A stretch of DNA of 64,000 bases from Prevotella sp. (GTDB lineage: Bacteria; Bacteroidota; Bacteroidia; Bacteroidales; Bacteroidaceae): NCBI GenBank assembly GCA_017475265.1, contig JAFVFY010000001.1:28825-92824 (forward strand). Direction: 5' to 3'. Position numbers and translations under genes: made by a program. Under the pieces are notes generated by a model. It was not told where the DNA came from. It searched no databases and saw nothing but the letters and a program-made list of their open reading frames with translations. Below are positions 57,292-64,000 of this stretch, piece by piece (position 1 is the stretch's first letter; each line of letters begins with the position of its first letter).

Positions 57292-57736
57292 GCAGAGGCG
57301 TGAACTTATAATTAATGTGGTAACGCTTGTCCTCGTAGATGGAGTCGCCCTGCTCCAGCCCTTTCAAGACTTCACGAAGGTCACGACGGAGCACACGTCG
57401 GATGTACCACCGGTCCATCATCTTCACCACCGAGTGGAGCTTCACCTTGTTCTTCTTACGGTCGTAGGTGAAGTCGAGAGCGGTGATGCCAAACTCGTTG
57501 AAGAGGCTCCCCTTTACACACTCCTCCTCACTGAGCAGCACCAGCATACCGCTGACGTAGCCACGGGGCATGGAGATATAGGCGGTATAGCGTTGAGAGT
57601 TCTTTCTGAAGAAAGCGTCCCGTTGGGCCGAGCGGAGAGTTCTTGCTTGGGCAAGCGTCCCGTTGGGCCGAGCGGAGTGTTGAGAGAAAGCCAGGAGGCT
57701 ACTCAACAGCAAAAGTACGAGGAGCAATCGTCTCAT
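57284..57736 (-). CDS. Small exported hypothetical protein in the KS/GT operon
   Basis: A 150-residue protein with a signal peptide (MRRLLLVLLLLSSLLAFSQ). The mature part (YTAYISMPRGYVSGMLVLLS; TYDRKKNKVKLHSVVKMMDR; DLREVLKGLEQGDSI) has no recognised family but looks like an envelope protein that travels with LolA-like and GT-acyltransferase genes. Residues ~20-45 (HSARPNGTLAQARTLRSAQR and following) are encoded by two family E copies inserted directly after the signal peptide. It overlaps the LolA-like gene by 38 bases and the GT gene by 8. Confidence 0.65.
   Translation of the reverse strand: MRRLLLVLLLLSSLLAFSQHSARPNGTLAQARTLRSAQRDAFFRKNSQRYTAYISMPRGYVSGMLVLLSEEECVKGSLFNEFGITALDFTYDRKKNKVKLHSVVKMMDRWYIRRVLRRDLREVLKGLEQGDSIYEDKRYHINYKFTPLHE
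57599..57637. repeat. Family E element (copy 4) with compensatory stem change
   Basis: The stem is CTTTC-TGAA-GAAAG instead of CTTGC/GCAAG, while the flank CGTCCCGTTGGGCCGAGCGG is unchanged. Both stem arms changed together. Confidence 0.85.
57639..57677. repeat. Family E element (copy 5)
   Basis: Directly abuts copy 4, with the usual CTTGC/GCAAG stem. Confidence 0.85.
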
Positions 57737-58322
57737 TCTTACGTATGTTCTTCAGGTCGATGGTAGTCAGGTCGCCGTTCTTCTCCACCAGCTCAACACG
57801 GCTTACCGTGGCCTGTTGCTGGTCGAAGTTGAGGATGATTTTCTGGAACATCTGCTTCATGTCCTTGCGCTGGGGCAAGAGCGTGGCCACCCACTGGCCT
57901 CCAGCAGTCGTGATGGAAGTCTTGAAAGAGCGGTCATCGTTGAGGCAGTTGCCTACCACACTATTCAGCATGATGTTGGCAATCTCGCGGAAGATTTTGT
58001 TCTGTCGCACATCAATGACATCGCTGCGTTCCTTGTTCTTCAGCAACACGCGGTCGCCGTTCATGATAAAGGTGTACTGGTAGGGCTTCACATACTCCCA
58101 CCGCAGCTTGTCCTTCTGACTGTAGTACATGCGACCCTCAGAGACCATCTTGTCGTTGAGCATCTTCAGCTGCTTCGTCTGCACGAAGTCACACTGCATA
58201 GAGGTCATCGTCTGTGCCGCCACAGCTATCTTCTGCCTTATCTGAGCATCATCGCCCTGGGCTTGCGCTACACTAAAGAATAGCGAAAAAAGAAATAATA
58301 ATGATATCGTGATTCTTTTCAT
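57699..58322 (-). CDS. LolA-like outer-membrane lipoprotein carrier protein
   Basis: 207 residues (ATG 58322; the first ~20 form a signal peptide ending AQAQ). MTSMQCDFVQTKQLKMLND, EGRMYYSQKDKLRWEYVKPY and YTFIMNGDRVLL match the LolA fold that carries lipoproteins, or in such clusters a lipidated product, across the periplasm. The start overlaps the transporter gene's stop by 4 bases, so translation is coupled. Confidence 0.82.
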   Translation of the reverse strand: MKRITISLLFLFSLFFSVAQAQGDDAQIRQKIAVAAQTMTSMQCDFVQTKQLKMLNDKMVSEGRMYYSQKDKLRWEYVKPYQYTFIMNGDRVLLKNKERSDVIDVRQNKIFREIANIMLNSVVGNCLNDDRSFKTSITTAGGQWVATLLPQRKDMKQMFQKIILNFDQQQATVSRVELVEKNGDLTTIDLKNIRKNETIAPRTFAVE

Positions 58323-58672
58323 TTGGCAATCAAAATACATCCTAGAACGATAAACGCCACACCCAGCCAACGGGTCATCGACACTTCTTCGTGGAAGAAC
58401 ACGATGGCGGCCACCATGCCCATCACGTAGCTGAGGCTCACCATGGGATAGGCCATGCTGAAGGGGAACGTCTTGACGATGTACATCCACAGCAACGATG
58501 CCGCCCCAAAGAACAATCCACAGGCCGCAAACTGCCAGTTACTCAGCAACGACAGCCAGAACGTTCGTGTCCAGGCAAAGGCCGGCATACGCGTCATCGC
58601 AAATTTCAGGAACACCTGACCGCCGACGAGCAGCATGCTCTGCACAAGACTATAAATCAGAATCTTCCACAT
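58319..58672 (-). CDS. Small DMT-superfamily membrane protein (EamA/SMR-like)
   Basis: 117 residues with four hydrophobic segments (~3-25, ~38-60, ~68-90, ~98-116; FSMAYPMVSLSYVMGMVAAI is typical). It resembles half-size EamA, ArnE/ArnF or SMR transporters that flip lipid-linked sugars or small molecules. Within this operon a lipid-flippase role is an inference. Confidence 0.72.
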   Translation of the reverse strand: MWKILIYSLVQSMLLVGGQVFLKFAMTRMPAFAWTRTFWLSLLSNWQFAACGLFFGAASLLWMYIVKTFPFSMAYPMVSLSYVMGMVAAIVFFHEEVSMTRWLGVAFIVLGCILIAK

Positions 58673-58720
58673 GACTATTTGAAAGGTGAGGTTGAGAATT
58701 TACATTTACTTTTCTTTTTC

Positions 58721-58803
58721 ACACGAATTTTCATTAATTTATCACGAATTACTCATTAAATAAATTTTTGAATAATTTGTGTTTAATTCGTGGCAATTCG
58801 TGT
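58721..58803. repeat. 83-bp inverted-repeat element (family F, second member)
   Basis: Ends ACACGAATT and AATTCGTGT, with inner CACGAATTA and TAATTCGTG words. It has the same design as 6592-6717 but a different base word, and lies within the operon gap between licD-like and transporter genes. Confidence 0.65.
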
Positions 58804-58855
58804 TAAGAATCAAAGCCATTCGATTGACCGTAGTAATTCTCATGAATAATTCAGT

Positions 58856-59710
58856 TTAATGTTTAGAGGGGAACCCTGGTGGGATGACGCCCTCGTCGAA
58901 GTTCAGGTAATGATGCTGATGCTCGGAGACGCGCTTCTCAACAGGCGGCAGGGTCATATAGTCGCCATAGAGACAGGTGAGGTAGCCATCGTAGTCACGG
59001 GGAATGATGACGGTAGTGTCGGCAAAGGGTACCTCGATGGTATCTTCGAACCATTCACGCTTGAAGATACGGCCCGCCCATTGCGTCACGCAAACCGTCT
59101 TGTCGCCATCGAAAGAGGAGTACCACCTCTGATAGTCCATGAATTGCTTCAAGAGCCAGCGCCGGAAAGGGCGTGAGACGAGCACCTCCAGCTTGTACTG
59201 TGCCTTATCGGTATTGCCGCGCAGCAAATCTAAGAGCAAGCCACGGGTGGGCATATTGCTCACCGACTTCAGGTAGTGGTAGAATTTCTTCAAACTGCGT
59301 CGTTGAATGGCCGTCAGTTCCTCGTCGCTGCATGAGAAATTGTCCAGGGCGAAGAGGTCCACATAGACACCCATGAGGAAAGGGAACTGCTCCTCCTCCC
59401 AGAGCGTGGTGTTCATGTCAGAGACCTTGGCAAAGGGCAGGTAGTAGCCTTCATCGCGCAGCGACAGCACGTCGAAGCCCTCCCGCCGTGCCTCCTCTTT
59501 CAGGTCGAGCAACTTCTCGTAGTCCTTACGGGGCAGGTAGATGTCAATGTCATCGTCCCAGGGAATGAAGTCCTTGTGGCGCACGGCACCGAGCACCGTG
59601 CCGCCACAGGCCACATAACGCAGGTTATAACGACGGAGGAAGTCCACCGTGAACTTGAACACGTGGAGGATGTGGTCCTTGAAGATACGGTCAGGAGTGA
59701 TGGGGGGCAT
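58856..59710 (-). CDS. LicD-family phosphotransferase
   Basis: 284 residues with the LicD signature CGGTVLGAVRHKDFIPWDDD (~38-57) followed by IDIYLPRKDY. LicD proteins transfer phosphocholine, or another phospho-alcohol such as glycerol phosphate, from a CDP-activated donor to a surface glycan. The cytidylyltransferase two genes upstream could supply such a donor. ATG 59710 lies 22 bases after the asparagine-synthetase-like stop. Confidence 0.87.
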   Translation of the reverse strand: MPPITPDRIFKDHILHVFKFTVDFLRRYNLRYVACGGTVLGAVRHKDFIPWDDDIDIYLPRKDYEKLLDLKEEARREGFDVLSLRDEGYYLPFAKVSDMNTTLWEEEQFPFLMGVYVDLFALDNFSCSDEELTAIQRRSLKKFYHYLKSVSNMPTRGLLLDLLRGNTDKAQYKLEVLVSRPFRRWLLKQFMDYQRWYSSFDGDKTVCVTQWAGRIFKREWFEDTIEVPFADTTVIIPRDYDGYLTCLYGDYMTLPPVEKRVSEHQHHYLNFDEGVIPPGFPSKH

Positions 59711-59732
59711 GGGGCTAATGGGGCTAATGGGA

Positions 59733-60776
59733 CTACTGAAGCAAATTCAGGAACTGCTCGGCACACCAAAGCTGCCACTTCTGGTTGCCGGTAAGCTGGT
59801 CCATGGGAATGTCGCTACGGAACTCAGGACGCTTCGGCCCTTCCCAGTCACGGAACACGGCATCGACAGGCCTCGGCATGGGAATCTTGAACGGAATCTC
59901 CAGCTCAGGATATTTCAGGGCATAGAGTCCGCGCACCAGGTATTTCGGTTCGCCTCCACGCACACGCTCCATATCGAGCGGGTCGGCCATAACAAGCTTG
60001 GCGTAGGGGTCGTAGTAGGGCATCCATGCTGCCCCGAAGGCATTGAGGTAGGAACCGCTGCTCTCCACAGCAAAAACATCGTCCATGAAGCGCATATAGT
60101 CGATGCCGTCCTCGCCCTGACGGTAACGTTCAAAGAGTTCCGACTGGTCTACAGGATTAGTGAGCACCAGCTTCGGGTCGAGGAAGGTGTAGCGCTTGAC
60201 GAAGCCGTCGAAGGTCCAAACGGGAGAGATAAGCTTGTCCATACCGCCGAAGATGAGGTCGGCACTCTCGCCCACAATCATCAGCTGCACACCGTCTTTA
60301 CGGGCCATCTCCGCAGCCTTGTATATCTGCGGCTCGATAGAGTGTACGGGAGCGAACTTATGACGCATCACGAGTGGCGTATAGCGCTCGTAGTCCTCCA
60401 TAGTGATGTCTATGAGATGATGATTCAGTTGCCATTTCTTGCAATACACCTTAGCACGCTCCACGTCGGGATTGCACTCGCCCGAGACAGAATTGAACGT
60501 ATAGGCATGACTGCCCGGACGCAGGTAGGACGAGAGGTTGGCACTGTCCATACCGCCAGACAGCAGGATGCCGATGCTGTCATACTTGGCATAAAGTTCA
60601 TCAAACTGCCGCTGTATCTCGCGGTCGATGTCTTCCGATGTGTGTACGGCGATGCGTTTGTCATCGTCAATTGGACGGTAATTGTTATGCTGGAACCCTT
60701 CACAGAAGTCTATACCGTCTTTCCATATATAGCGGAAGGCTATATACGAGCTTAAGCAAAAATCTTTGTCTGCCAT
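59733..60776 (-). CDS. Asparagine-synthetase-like ATP-pyrophosphatase protein without glutaminase domain
   Basis: 347 residues. The PP-loop GILLSGGMDSANLSSYL near residue 69 and the downstream pattern (IVGESADLIFGGMDKL near 160) match the synthetase domain of AsnB-type enzymes. No N-terminal Cys2 glutaminase domain is present. Such proteins amidate or modify sugars or lipids in envelope gene clusters. The substrate here is unknown. It lies between cytidylyltransferase and licD-like genes in one operon. Confidence 0.8.
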   Translation of the reverse strand: MADKDFCLSSYIAFRYIWKDGIDFCEGFQHNNYRPIDDDKRIAVHTSEDIDREIQRQFDELYAKYDSIGILLSGGMDSANLSSYLRPGSHAYTFNSVSGECNPDVERAKVYCKKWQLNHHLIDITMEDYERYTPLVMRHKFAPVHSIEPQIYKAAEMARKDGVQLMIVGESADLIFGGMDKLISPVWTFDGFVKRYTFLDPKLVLTNPVDQSELFERYRQGEDGIDYMRFMDDVFAVESSGSYLNAFGAAWMPYYDPYAKLVMADPLDMERVRGGEPKYLVRGLYALKYPELEIPFKIPMPRPVDAVFRDWEGPKRPEFRSDIPMDQLTGNQKWQLWCAEQFLNLLQ

Positions 60777-60798
60777 AATTCTAAATTTTAAATTAACT

Positions 60799-61233
60799 CT
60801 ATTTCAGGTCTGTGAGGTCATGTTTACGCACGGCGTTGAGCGCCTCGTTAATCTTTGTCGACGATACGCCCTTGGTGTAGGGGAAATAGACGATCTTGAT
60901 GCCCTCGGCGGCGAACTGCTTCTCGTATTCCTGCCATTTCTCCGTGGCGTACCAGTCGTCGCCTACGAAGAGGAAGGTGGCGCCGAGCTTCTTGCACGCC
61001 GTGAGCTTGTCCATGTCGTACTGCGGCACGGCAGCATCCACATATTTTATACTGCGCACTATCTCGATGCGGTCCTCGAAGGGTATCATGGCGTGCTTGC
61101 CCTTGTAGGCCACCAGCTCGTCTACCGTCACGCCGACGATGAGCTTGTCGCACATTCCCTTGGCGTTCTTCAGCAGGTTCAGGTGACCGATGTGGAAGAG
61201 GTCGTAGACCCCAGTGGTATATCCTATTGTCAT
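60799..61233 (-). CDS. Glycerol-3-phosphate cytidylyltransferase-like enzyme
   Basis: 144 residues of the nucleotidyltransferase superfamily: GVYDLFHIGHLNLLKNAK with the HxGH motif near residue 17, FVGDDWY near 90, and GVSSTKINEAL near 126 replacing the RTSGISTT-type signature. It condenses CTP with a phospho-alcohol, glycerol 3-phosphate in TagD-type enzymes, to give a CDP-activated group, a logical donor for the LicD-like enzyme of the same operon. Confidence 0.85.
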   Translation of the reverse strand: MTIGYTTGVYDLFHIGHLNLLKNAKGMCDKLIVGVTVDELVAYKGKHAMIPFEDRIEIVRSIKYVDAAVPQYDMDKLTACKKLGATFLFVGDDWYATEKWQEYEKQFAAEGIKIVYFPYTKGVSSTKINEALNAVRKHDLTDLK

Positions 61234-61254
61234 AGACTTTTAATTATATTATTG

Positions 61255-61475
61255 ACCTTAGTTCTTTTGACCTTAGACCTTAGACTTTAGACCTTAGACT
61301 TTAGACTTTAGACCTTAGACTTTAGACCTTAGACTTTAGACTTTAGACTTTAGACTTTAGACCTTAGACTTTAGACATTTGACTTTAGACTTTAGACCTT
61401 AGACTTTAGACCTTAGACTTTAGACATTTGACTTTAGACCTTAGACATTAGACATTTGACATTTGACATTAATTG
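61255..61475. repeat. Long period-7 microsatellite (ACTTTAG/ACCTTAG) between KS and cytidylyltransferase genes
   Basis: About 30 heptamers, mostly ACTTTAG, ACCTTAG and variants ACATTTG, the longest such array in the window. It extends across the KS stop codon at 61434 and encodes its last residues (LMSNVKCLMSKV). Confidence 0.92.
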
Positions 61476-62684
61476 AAGTACAAGTGCGGAGTTCGTGCCG
61501 CCGAAGCCGAAGGAGTTGGAGAGCACGGTGCGCACCTCTGTGTCAACGGTCACGGGTGTGAGGTTGAGCTTCTCCGAGTGCTCGTCGCGGTTCTCCAGGT
61601 TGATGTTCGGGGCCACGAAGCTGTGCTGCATCATCAGCACGGAGTAGACCACCTCGCTGGCACCGGCCATCCAGCACTCATGCCCGGTCATCGACTTTGT
61701 GGAGCTTATCAAGGCATGCTGACCGTGGAAAAGACGGTCGAGGGCGATGGCTTCGTACATGTCGCCCTGTCGTGTCGACGTGGCATGGGCGTTGATGTAG
61801 TCAATGTCGGCAACGGTCATGTCGGCGTCCTTCAAGGCACGGCCCATAGCGATGACGCTGCCCTCGTCGCTCGGCTCAGAGATGCCCGCACCGTTGCTGG
61901 AAAAGCCATAGCCCACTAGCTCGGCGAGGATGGTGGCACCACGCTGGACGGCATGGTCATACTCCTCAAGCACCAAGGCAGCAGCACCGCCACTGGGAAT
62001 CAACCCGTCGCGGTCACGGTCGAAGGGGCGGCTGGCCTTCATAGGCTCGTCCATACGTACAGAGAAGGCATTCAGCGCATCGAAGGAGGCCATAGAGTAA
62101 TAGTTCGTCTCCTGTGCTCCACCACAGAGCACCATGTCCTGCAATCCCTGACGGATGAGCATCATGCCCAGGCCAATGCTGTGGCTGCCGCTGGCACAGG
62201 CCGCACTAATGGTGAAGTTGGCACCCCGCAGATGGAAGATAGTACTCAGGTTCATGTTCACCGTTGAGTTCATCGACTGGAACACCAGGCCGTAGCCCAG
62301 CATCGCCGAGTCGTGCTTCTCGTCCATAATCTTCGCCGACTCGATGACGGGCTTTGCCGACGAGTCGTTGCCGAAGATGCAGCCCACCTCGTTCTGCTTC
62401 AGGTAGTTGTCATCTATTCCTGCTTGTGCAAAGGCCTGGCGCGTGGCCATGTAGGCATACTGCGCCTCCTCCGACATGCCCTGACGGGTGTGGCGGTCGA
62501 GCATCTGCTTCGTGATGACAGGTGTCTCCACCTTGCCCATCAAGCCCGATCGGTAGCCATACTCAAGGCGGTTCTGGTCGAGCACAATCCCCGACCGACC
62601 CTCATAGAGCGACTGCCGCACCGTCTCCACGTCTGTTCCCAGGCACGACCAGATGCCCATGCCTGTTATTACTACCCTTCTCAC
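61434..62684 (-). CDS. Beta-ketoacyl-ACP synthase (FabF-like, cluster type)
   Basis: 416 residues. The catalytic Cys lies in SAACASGSHSIGLG, the two His in INAHATSTRQGD and STKSMTGHECWMAG, and the C-terminus has NSFGFGGTNSALVL. It condenses acyl-ACP with malonyl-ACP. HAT in place of HGT and the surrounding operon suggest a dedicated envelope lipid or aryl-polyene-type pathway rather than housekeeping fatty-acid synthesis. Its ATG overlaps the fabG stop by 4 bases. The last ~12 residues are encoded by the heptamer array. Confidence 0.88.
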   Translation of the reverse strand: MRRVVITGMGIWSCLGTDVETVRQSLYEGRSGIVLDQNRLEYGYRSGLMGKVETPVITKQMLDRHTRQGMSEEAQYAYMATRQAFAQAGIDDNYLKQNEVGCIFGNDSSAKPVIESAKIMDEKHDSAMLGYGLVFQSMNSTVNMNLSTIFHLRGANFTISAACASGSHSIGLGMMLIRQGLQDMVLCGGAQETNYYSMASFDALNAFSVRMDEPMKASRPFDRDRDGLIPSGGAAALVLEEYDHAVQRGATILAELVGYGFSSNGAGISEPSDEGSVIAMGRALKDADMTVADIDYINAHATSTRQGDMYEAIALDRLFHGQHALISSTKSMTGHECWMAGASEVVYSVLMMQHSFVAPNINLENRDEHSEKLNLTPVTVDTEVRTVLSNSFGFGGTNSALVLQLMSNVKCLMSKV

Positions 62685-63412
62685 GTGTACAGTCCTCCGT
62701 TGATGTTGATGACCTCGCCGGTGATGTAGGCCGCCTCATCGCTAATGAGGAAGGAAGTAAGCGCAGCGACCTCCTCGGGACGTCCGAAGCGTCCGGTGGG
62801 GATGAGCTTGACGAGTTCGCCCTGCGGCAGTCCCTTCGTCATGTCGGTCTCGATGAATCCCGGAGCGATGGCGTTGACGGTGACTCCCCTCGGGGCCACC
62901 TCCTGTGCCAATGCTTTCGTAGCTCCTATGAGGGCAGCCTTGGCGGCGCTGTAGTTCGACTGTCCTGGGAGACCCTTCACACCCGATAGGGACGCCATGT
63001 TCACGATACGGCCTCCACGTTTGCGGGGCATCATGTGCTTGAGCAGTCGGCGGGTGATGTAGAAGAAACCGTTGAGCGACGTGTCGAGCACCTGATGCCA
63101 CTCTTCGTCGCTCATCATGAAGAGCACGTTGTCGCGGCGTATACCGGCGTTGTTCACCAGCGCACCGATGTAGTCGTCGGGATGCTGCTGCTCCCAGCGG
63201 TCGATGGCGGTCTCTATCTCCTTGGCCGACGACGTGTCGAAGGGCAACAGCTCTGCCTGTCCGCCGGCGGCCTCTATCTCGGCCTTGGTGGCTTGCGCGG
63301 CCTCCTCGTTGCTACGATAATTGATAACTACTGGCCAGCCATCCTTGGCCAGCCTCAGGGCGACGGCCTTGCCGATACCACGGGAGCCGCCTGTCACTAA
63401 TGCATATTTCAT
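62681..63412 (-). CDS. fabG: 3-oxoacyl-ACP reductase (FabG)
   Basis: 243-residue short-chain dehydrogenase: TGGSRGIGKAVALRLAKDG cofactor loop, NNAGIRRD, Ser-Tyr-Lys in VNMASLSG and SNYSAAKAAL, and GFIETDMTKGLP. It reduces 3-ketoacyl-ACP with NADPH. First gene of the operon, preceded by a TTTGAGA repeat and a promoter. Pairing with KS by a 4-base overlap marks a two-gene elongation module. No acyl carrier protein or dehydratase is in the window. Confidence 0.92.
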   Translation of the reverse strand: MKYALVTGGSRGIGKAVALRLAKDGWPVVINYRSNEEAAQATKAEIEAAGGQAELLPFDTSSAKEIETAIDRWEQQHPDDYIGALVNNAGIRRDNVLFMMSDEEWHQVLDTSLNGFFYITRRLLKHMMPRKRGGRIVNMASLSGVKGLPGQSNYSAAKAALIGATKALAQEVAPRGVTVNAIAPGFIETDMTKGLPQGELVKLIPTGRFGRPEEVAALTSFLISDEAAYITGEVININGGLYT

Positions 63413-63445
63413 TGTTTAATTGAGATTTGAGATTTGAGATTTGAG
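63413..63445. repeat. Period-7 spacer repeat (TTTGAGA) upstream of fabG
   Basis: Four TTTGAGA heptamers between the promoter box and the fabG start, so they lie in the leader of the operon mRNA. Confidence 0.8.
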
Positions 63446-63448
63446 AAT

Positions 63449-63480
63449 TGCGGTGCAAAGGTAAGCATTTTCTCCTTACG
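63449..63480 (-). promoter_or_regulatory. Promoter of the fabG-KS operon (CTTG-N20-TACCTTTG)
   Basis: On the minus strand CTTG (63480-63477), 20 bases, TACCTTTG (63456-63449). One mismatch in the -33 element. The mRNA leader contains the TTTGAGA array. Confidence 0.7.
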
Positions 63481-63844
63481 GTGCAAGAAAAAGCACGGCC
63501 TTTTTAACCCAAATCTGTCATTAGAGTTTATTTGAAACGAATCACCATAAGTTGCATTGCGGAAATGTAAAGAAAAAGTGCAGAAAAAAGTGTTCCTAAA
63601 AGTTGACCATCTAGCGCAAAAATCTGCCCAAACCAGCTGCTTTTTGCAGGAATCGCGCTTCATGACCCTGCACAAATCCCCCTCTTTTGTGCAGAAAACG
63701 ACCTAAAATTACATAAACTTAACACTTCTTTACTCCTATTTCGCTTAAAACTGGCGTTTTTCGCGGTTGGGAAATACCCCGAAAAAGGGTGTTCGAGGCG
63801 TCCGTTCCGGCCTTTTTGGAGCCAAACAGCCAGTCTAATAGTAG
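63481..63844. other. 364-bp stretch without recognised gene
   Basis: A-rich sequence with no convincing coding frame on either strand. It lies between the fabG promoter and the tandem array at the window end and may hold the regulatory region of a gene beyond the edge. Confidence 0.5.
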
Positions 63845-64000
63845 TAAGTGAGCGGGTTTGTAGTAGAAAACCGCTGGGTTTGTTCAACAAAAGCTATGGT
63901 TTTGTACTACAAAAGCTATGGTCTTGTACTACAAAAGATATGGTCTTGTACTACAAAAGATATGGTCTTGTACTACAAAAGATATGGTCTTGTACTACAA
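63845..64000. repeat. 22-bp tandem array with palindromic core, running off the window
   Basis: At least seven units of period 22 starting at 63845, 63867, 63889, 63911, 63933, 63955 and 63977. The last units are near-identical (AAAAGATATGGTCTTGTACTAC given as AAAAGATATGG + TCTTGTACTAC), the first two degenerate. Unit junctions contain the exact palindrome TTGTA-C-TACAA. Confidence 0.9.

Noticed and set aside
27962-57677. Family E hairpins as ordinary transcription terminators.
   Set aside because: Most copies lie inside open reading frames, have only 5-bp stems and lack a T tract.
61255-61475. CRISPR or satellite-type array between KS and cytidylyltransferase genes.
   Set aside because: The period is 7 bp with no unique spacers, so it is a microsatellite.
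63845-64000. CRISPR array at the right edge.
   Set aside because: The 22-bp units are directly adjacent with no spacers, and no cas gene is present in the window.

Overview
The window comes from a Bacteroidales genome, most likely Prevotella or a close relative. Promoters fit the Bacteroidota pattern TTTG-N19/20-TAnnTTTG, several secreted enzymes end in a DxNGDGxVDVADIATIIS dockerin-like EF-hand segment or a 'DLQGRRL..GIYI' C-terminal tail, and the gene content (PL11, GH95, CE1-like esterase, BspA-like LRR proteins, C10 peptidases, PafA, VapE with an HU-like protein and DUF4248) is typical of that group. No rRNA, tRNA, CRISPR array or complete insertion sequence was seen.

Layout. 1-20 kb: secreted carbohydrate-active and wall-active enzymes (GH30-like C-terminus, GH25 muramidase, PL11 rhamnogalacturonan lyase, an operon of STN-hydrolase, GH95 and MG2-like protein, a 1460-residue propeller/six-hairpin fusion, PafA) with cytoplasmic L-asparaginase. 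20.5-26.4 kb: a rightward housekeeping run (DUF4199, polyprenyl-phosphate-type glycosyltransferase, two envelope proteins, ApbE, Crp/Fnr, dGTPase). 26.4-30.9 kb: a leftward operon with an Xpt-PreA fusion, a VanX-like dipeptidase and a CrtI-like oxidoreductase. 31-40 kb: CE1-like esterase, a broken AlbA-type gene, a BspA-like protein, GH13 amylase and two ATPases of mobile-gene type. 40.4-48.8 kb: an accessory island with VapE enclosed by an 86-bp inverted repeat pair, an AbiF-like HEPN gene behind a small terminated RNA, a second structured RNA, and several frameshifted genes. 48.8-54.7 kb: one giant protein with three C10 peptidase domains. 55.6-63.4 kb: a leftward operon joining ketosynthase/ketoreductase, cytidylyltransferase, LicD, an asparagine-synthetase-like protein, a small transporter, a LolA-like carrier and a glycosyltransferase-acyltransferase fusion. 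It is probably a cell-envelope glycolipid or aryl-polyene-like pathway.

The most unusual property is a set of short palindromic repeat families scattered through the window, many of them inside open reading frames and read through as extra peptide. Family E (about 37 bp, eight copies) is stop-free in all six frames, is used in four of them, and shows compensatory changes in its hairpin. One copy (44048-44085) looks like a datable insertion with a 3-bp duplication that broke its host gene. Family A (about 66 bp, three full copies plus halves) encodes a recurring GHASQR...ATLGxVAxY peptide in three unrelated enzymes. This resembles the protein-coding palindromic elements known from Rickettsia, but I know of no description for this lineage. 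Separately, intergenic spacers are filled with period-7 or period-8 microsatellites, and these also invade coding sequence in frame. The window ends inside a 22-bp palindromic tandem array.
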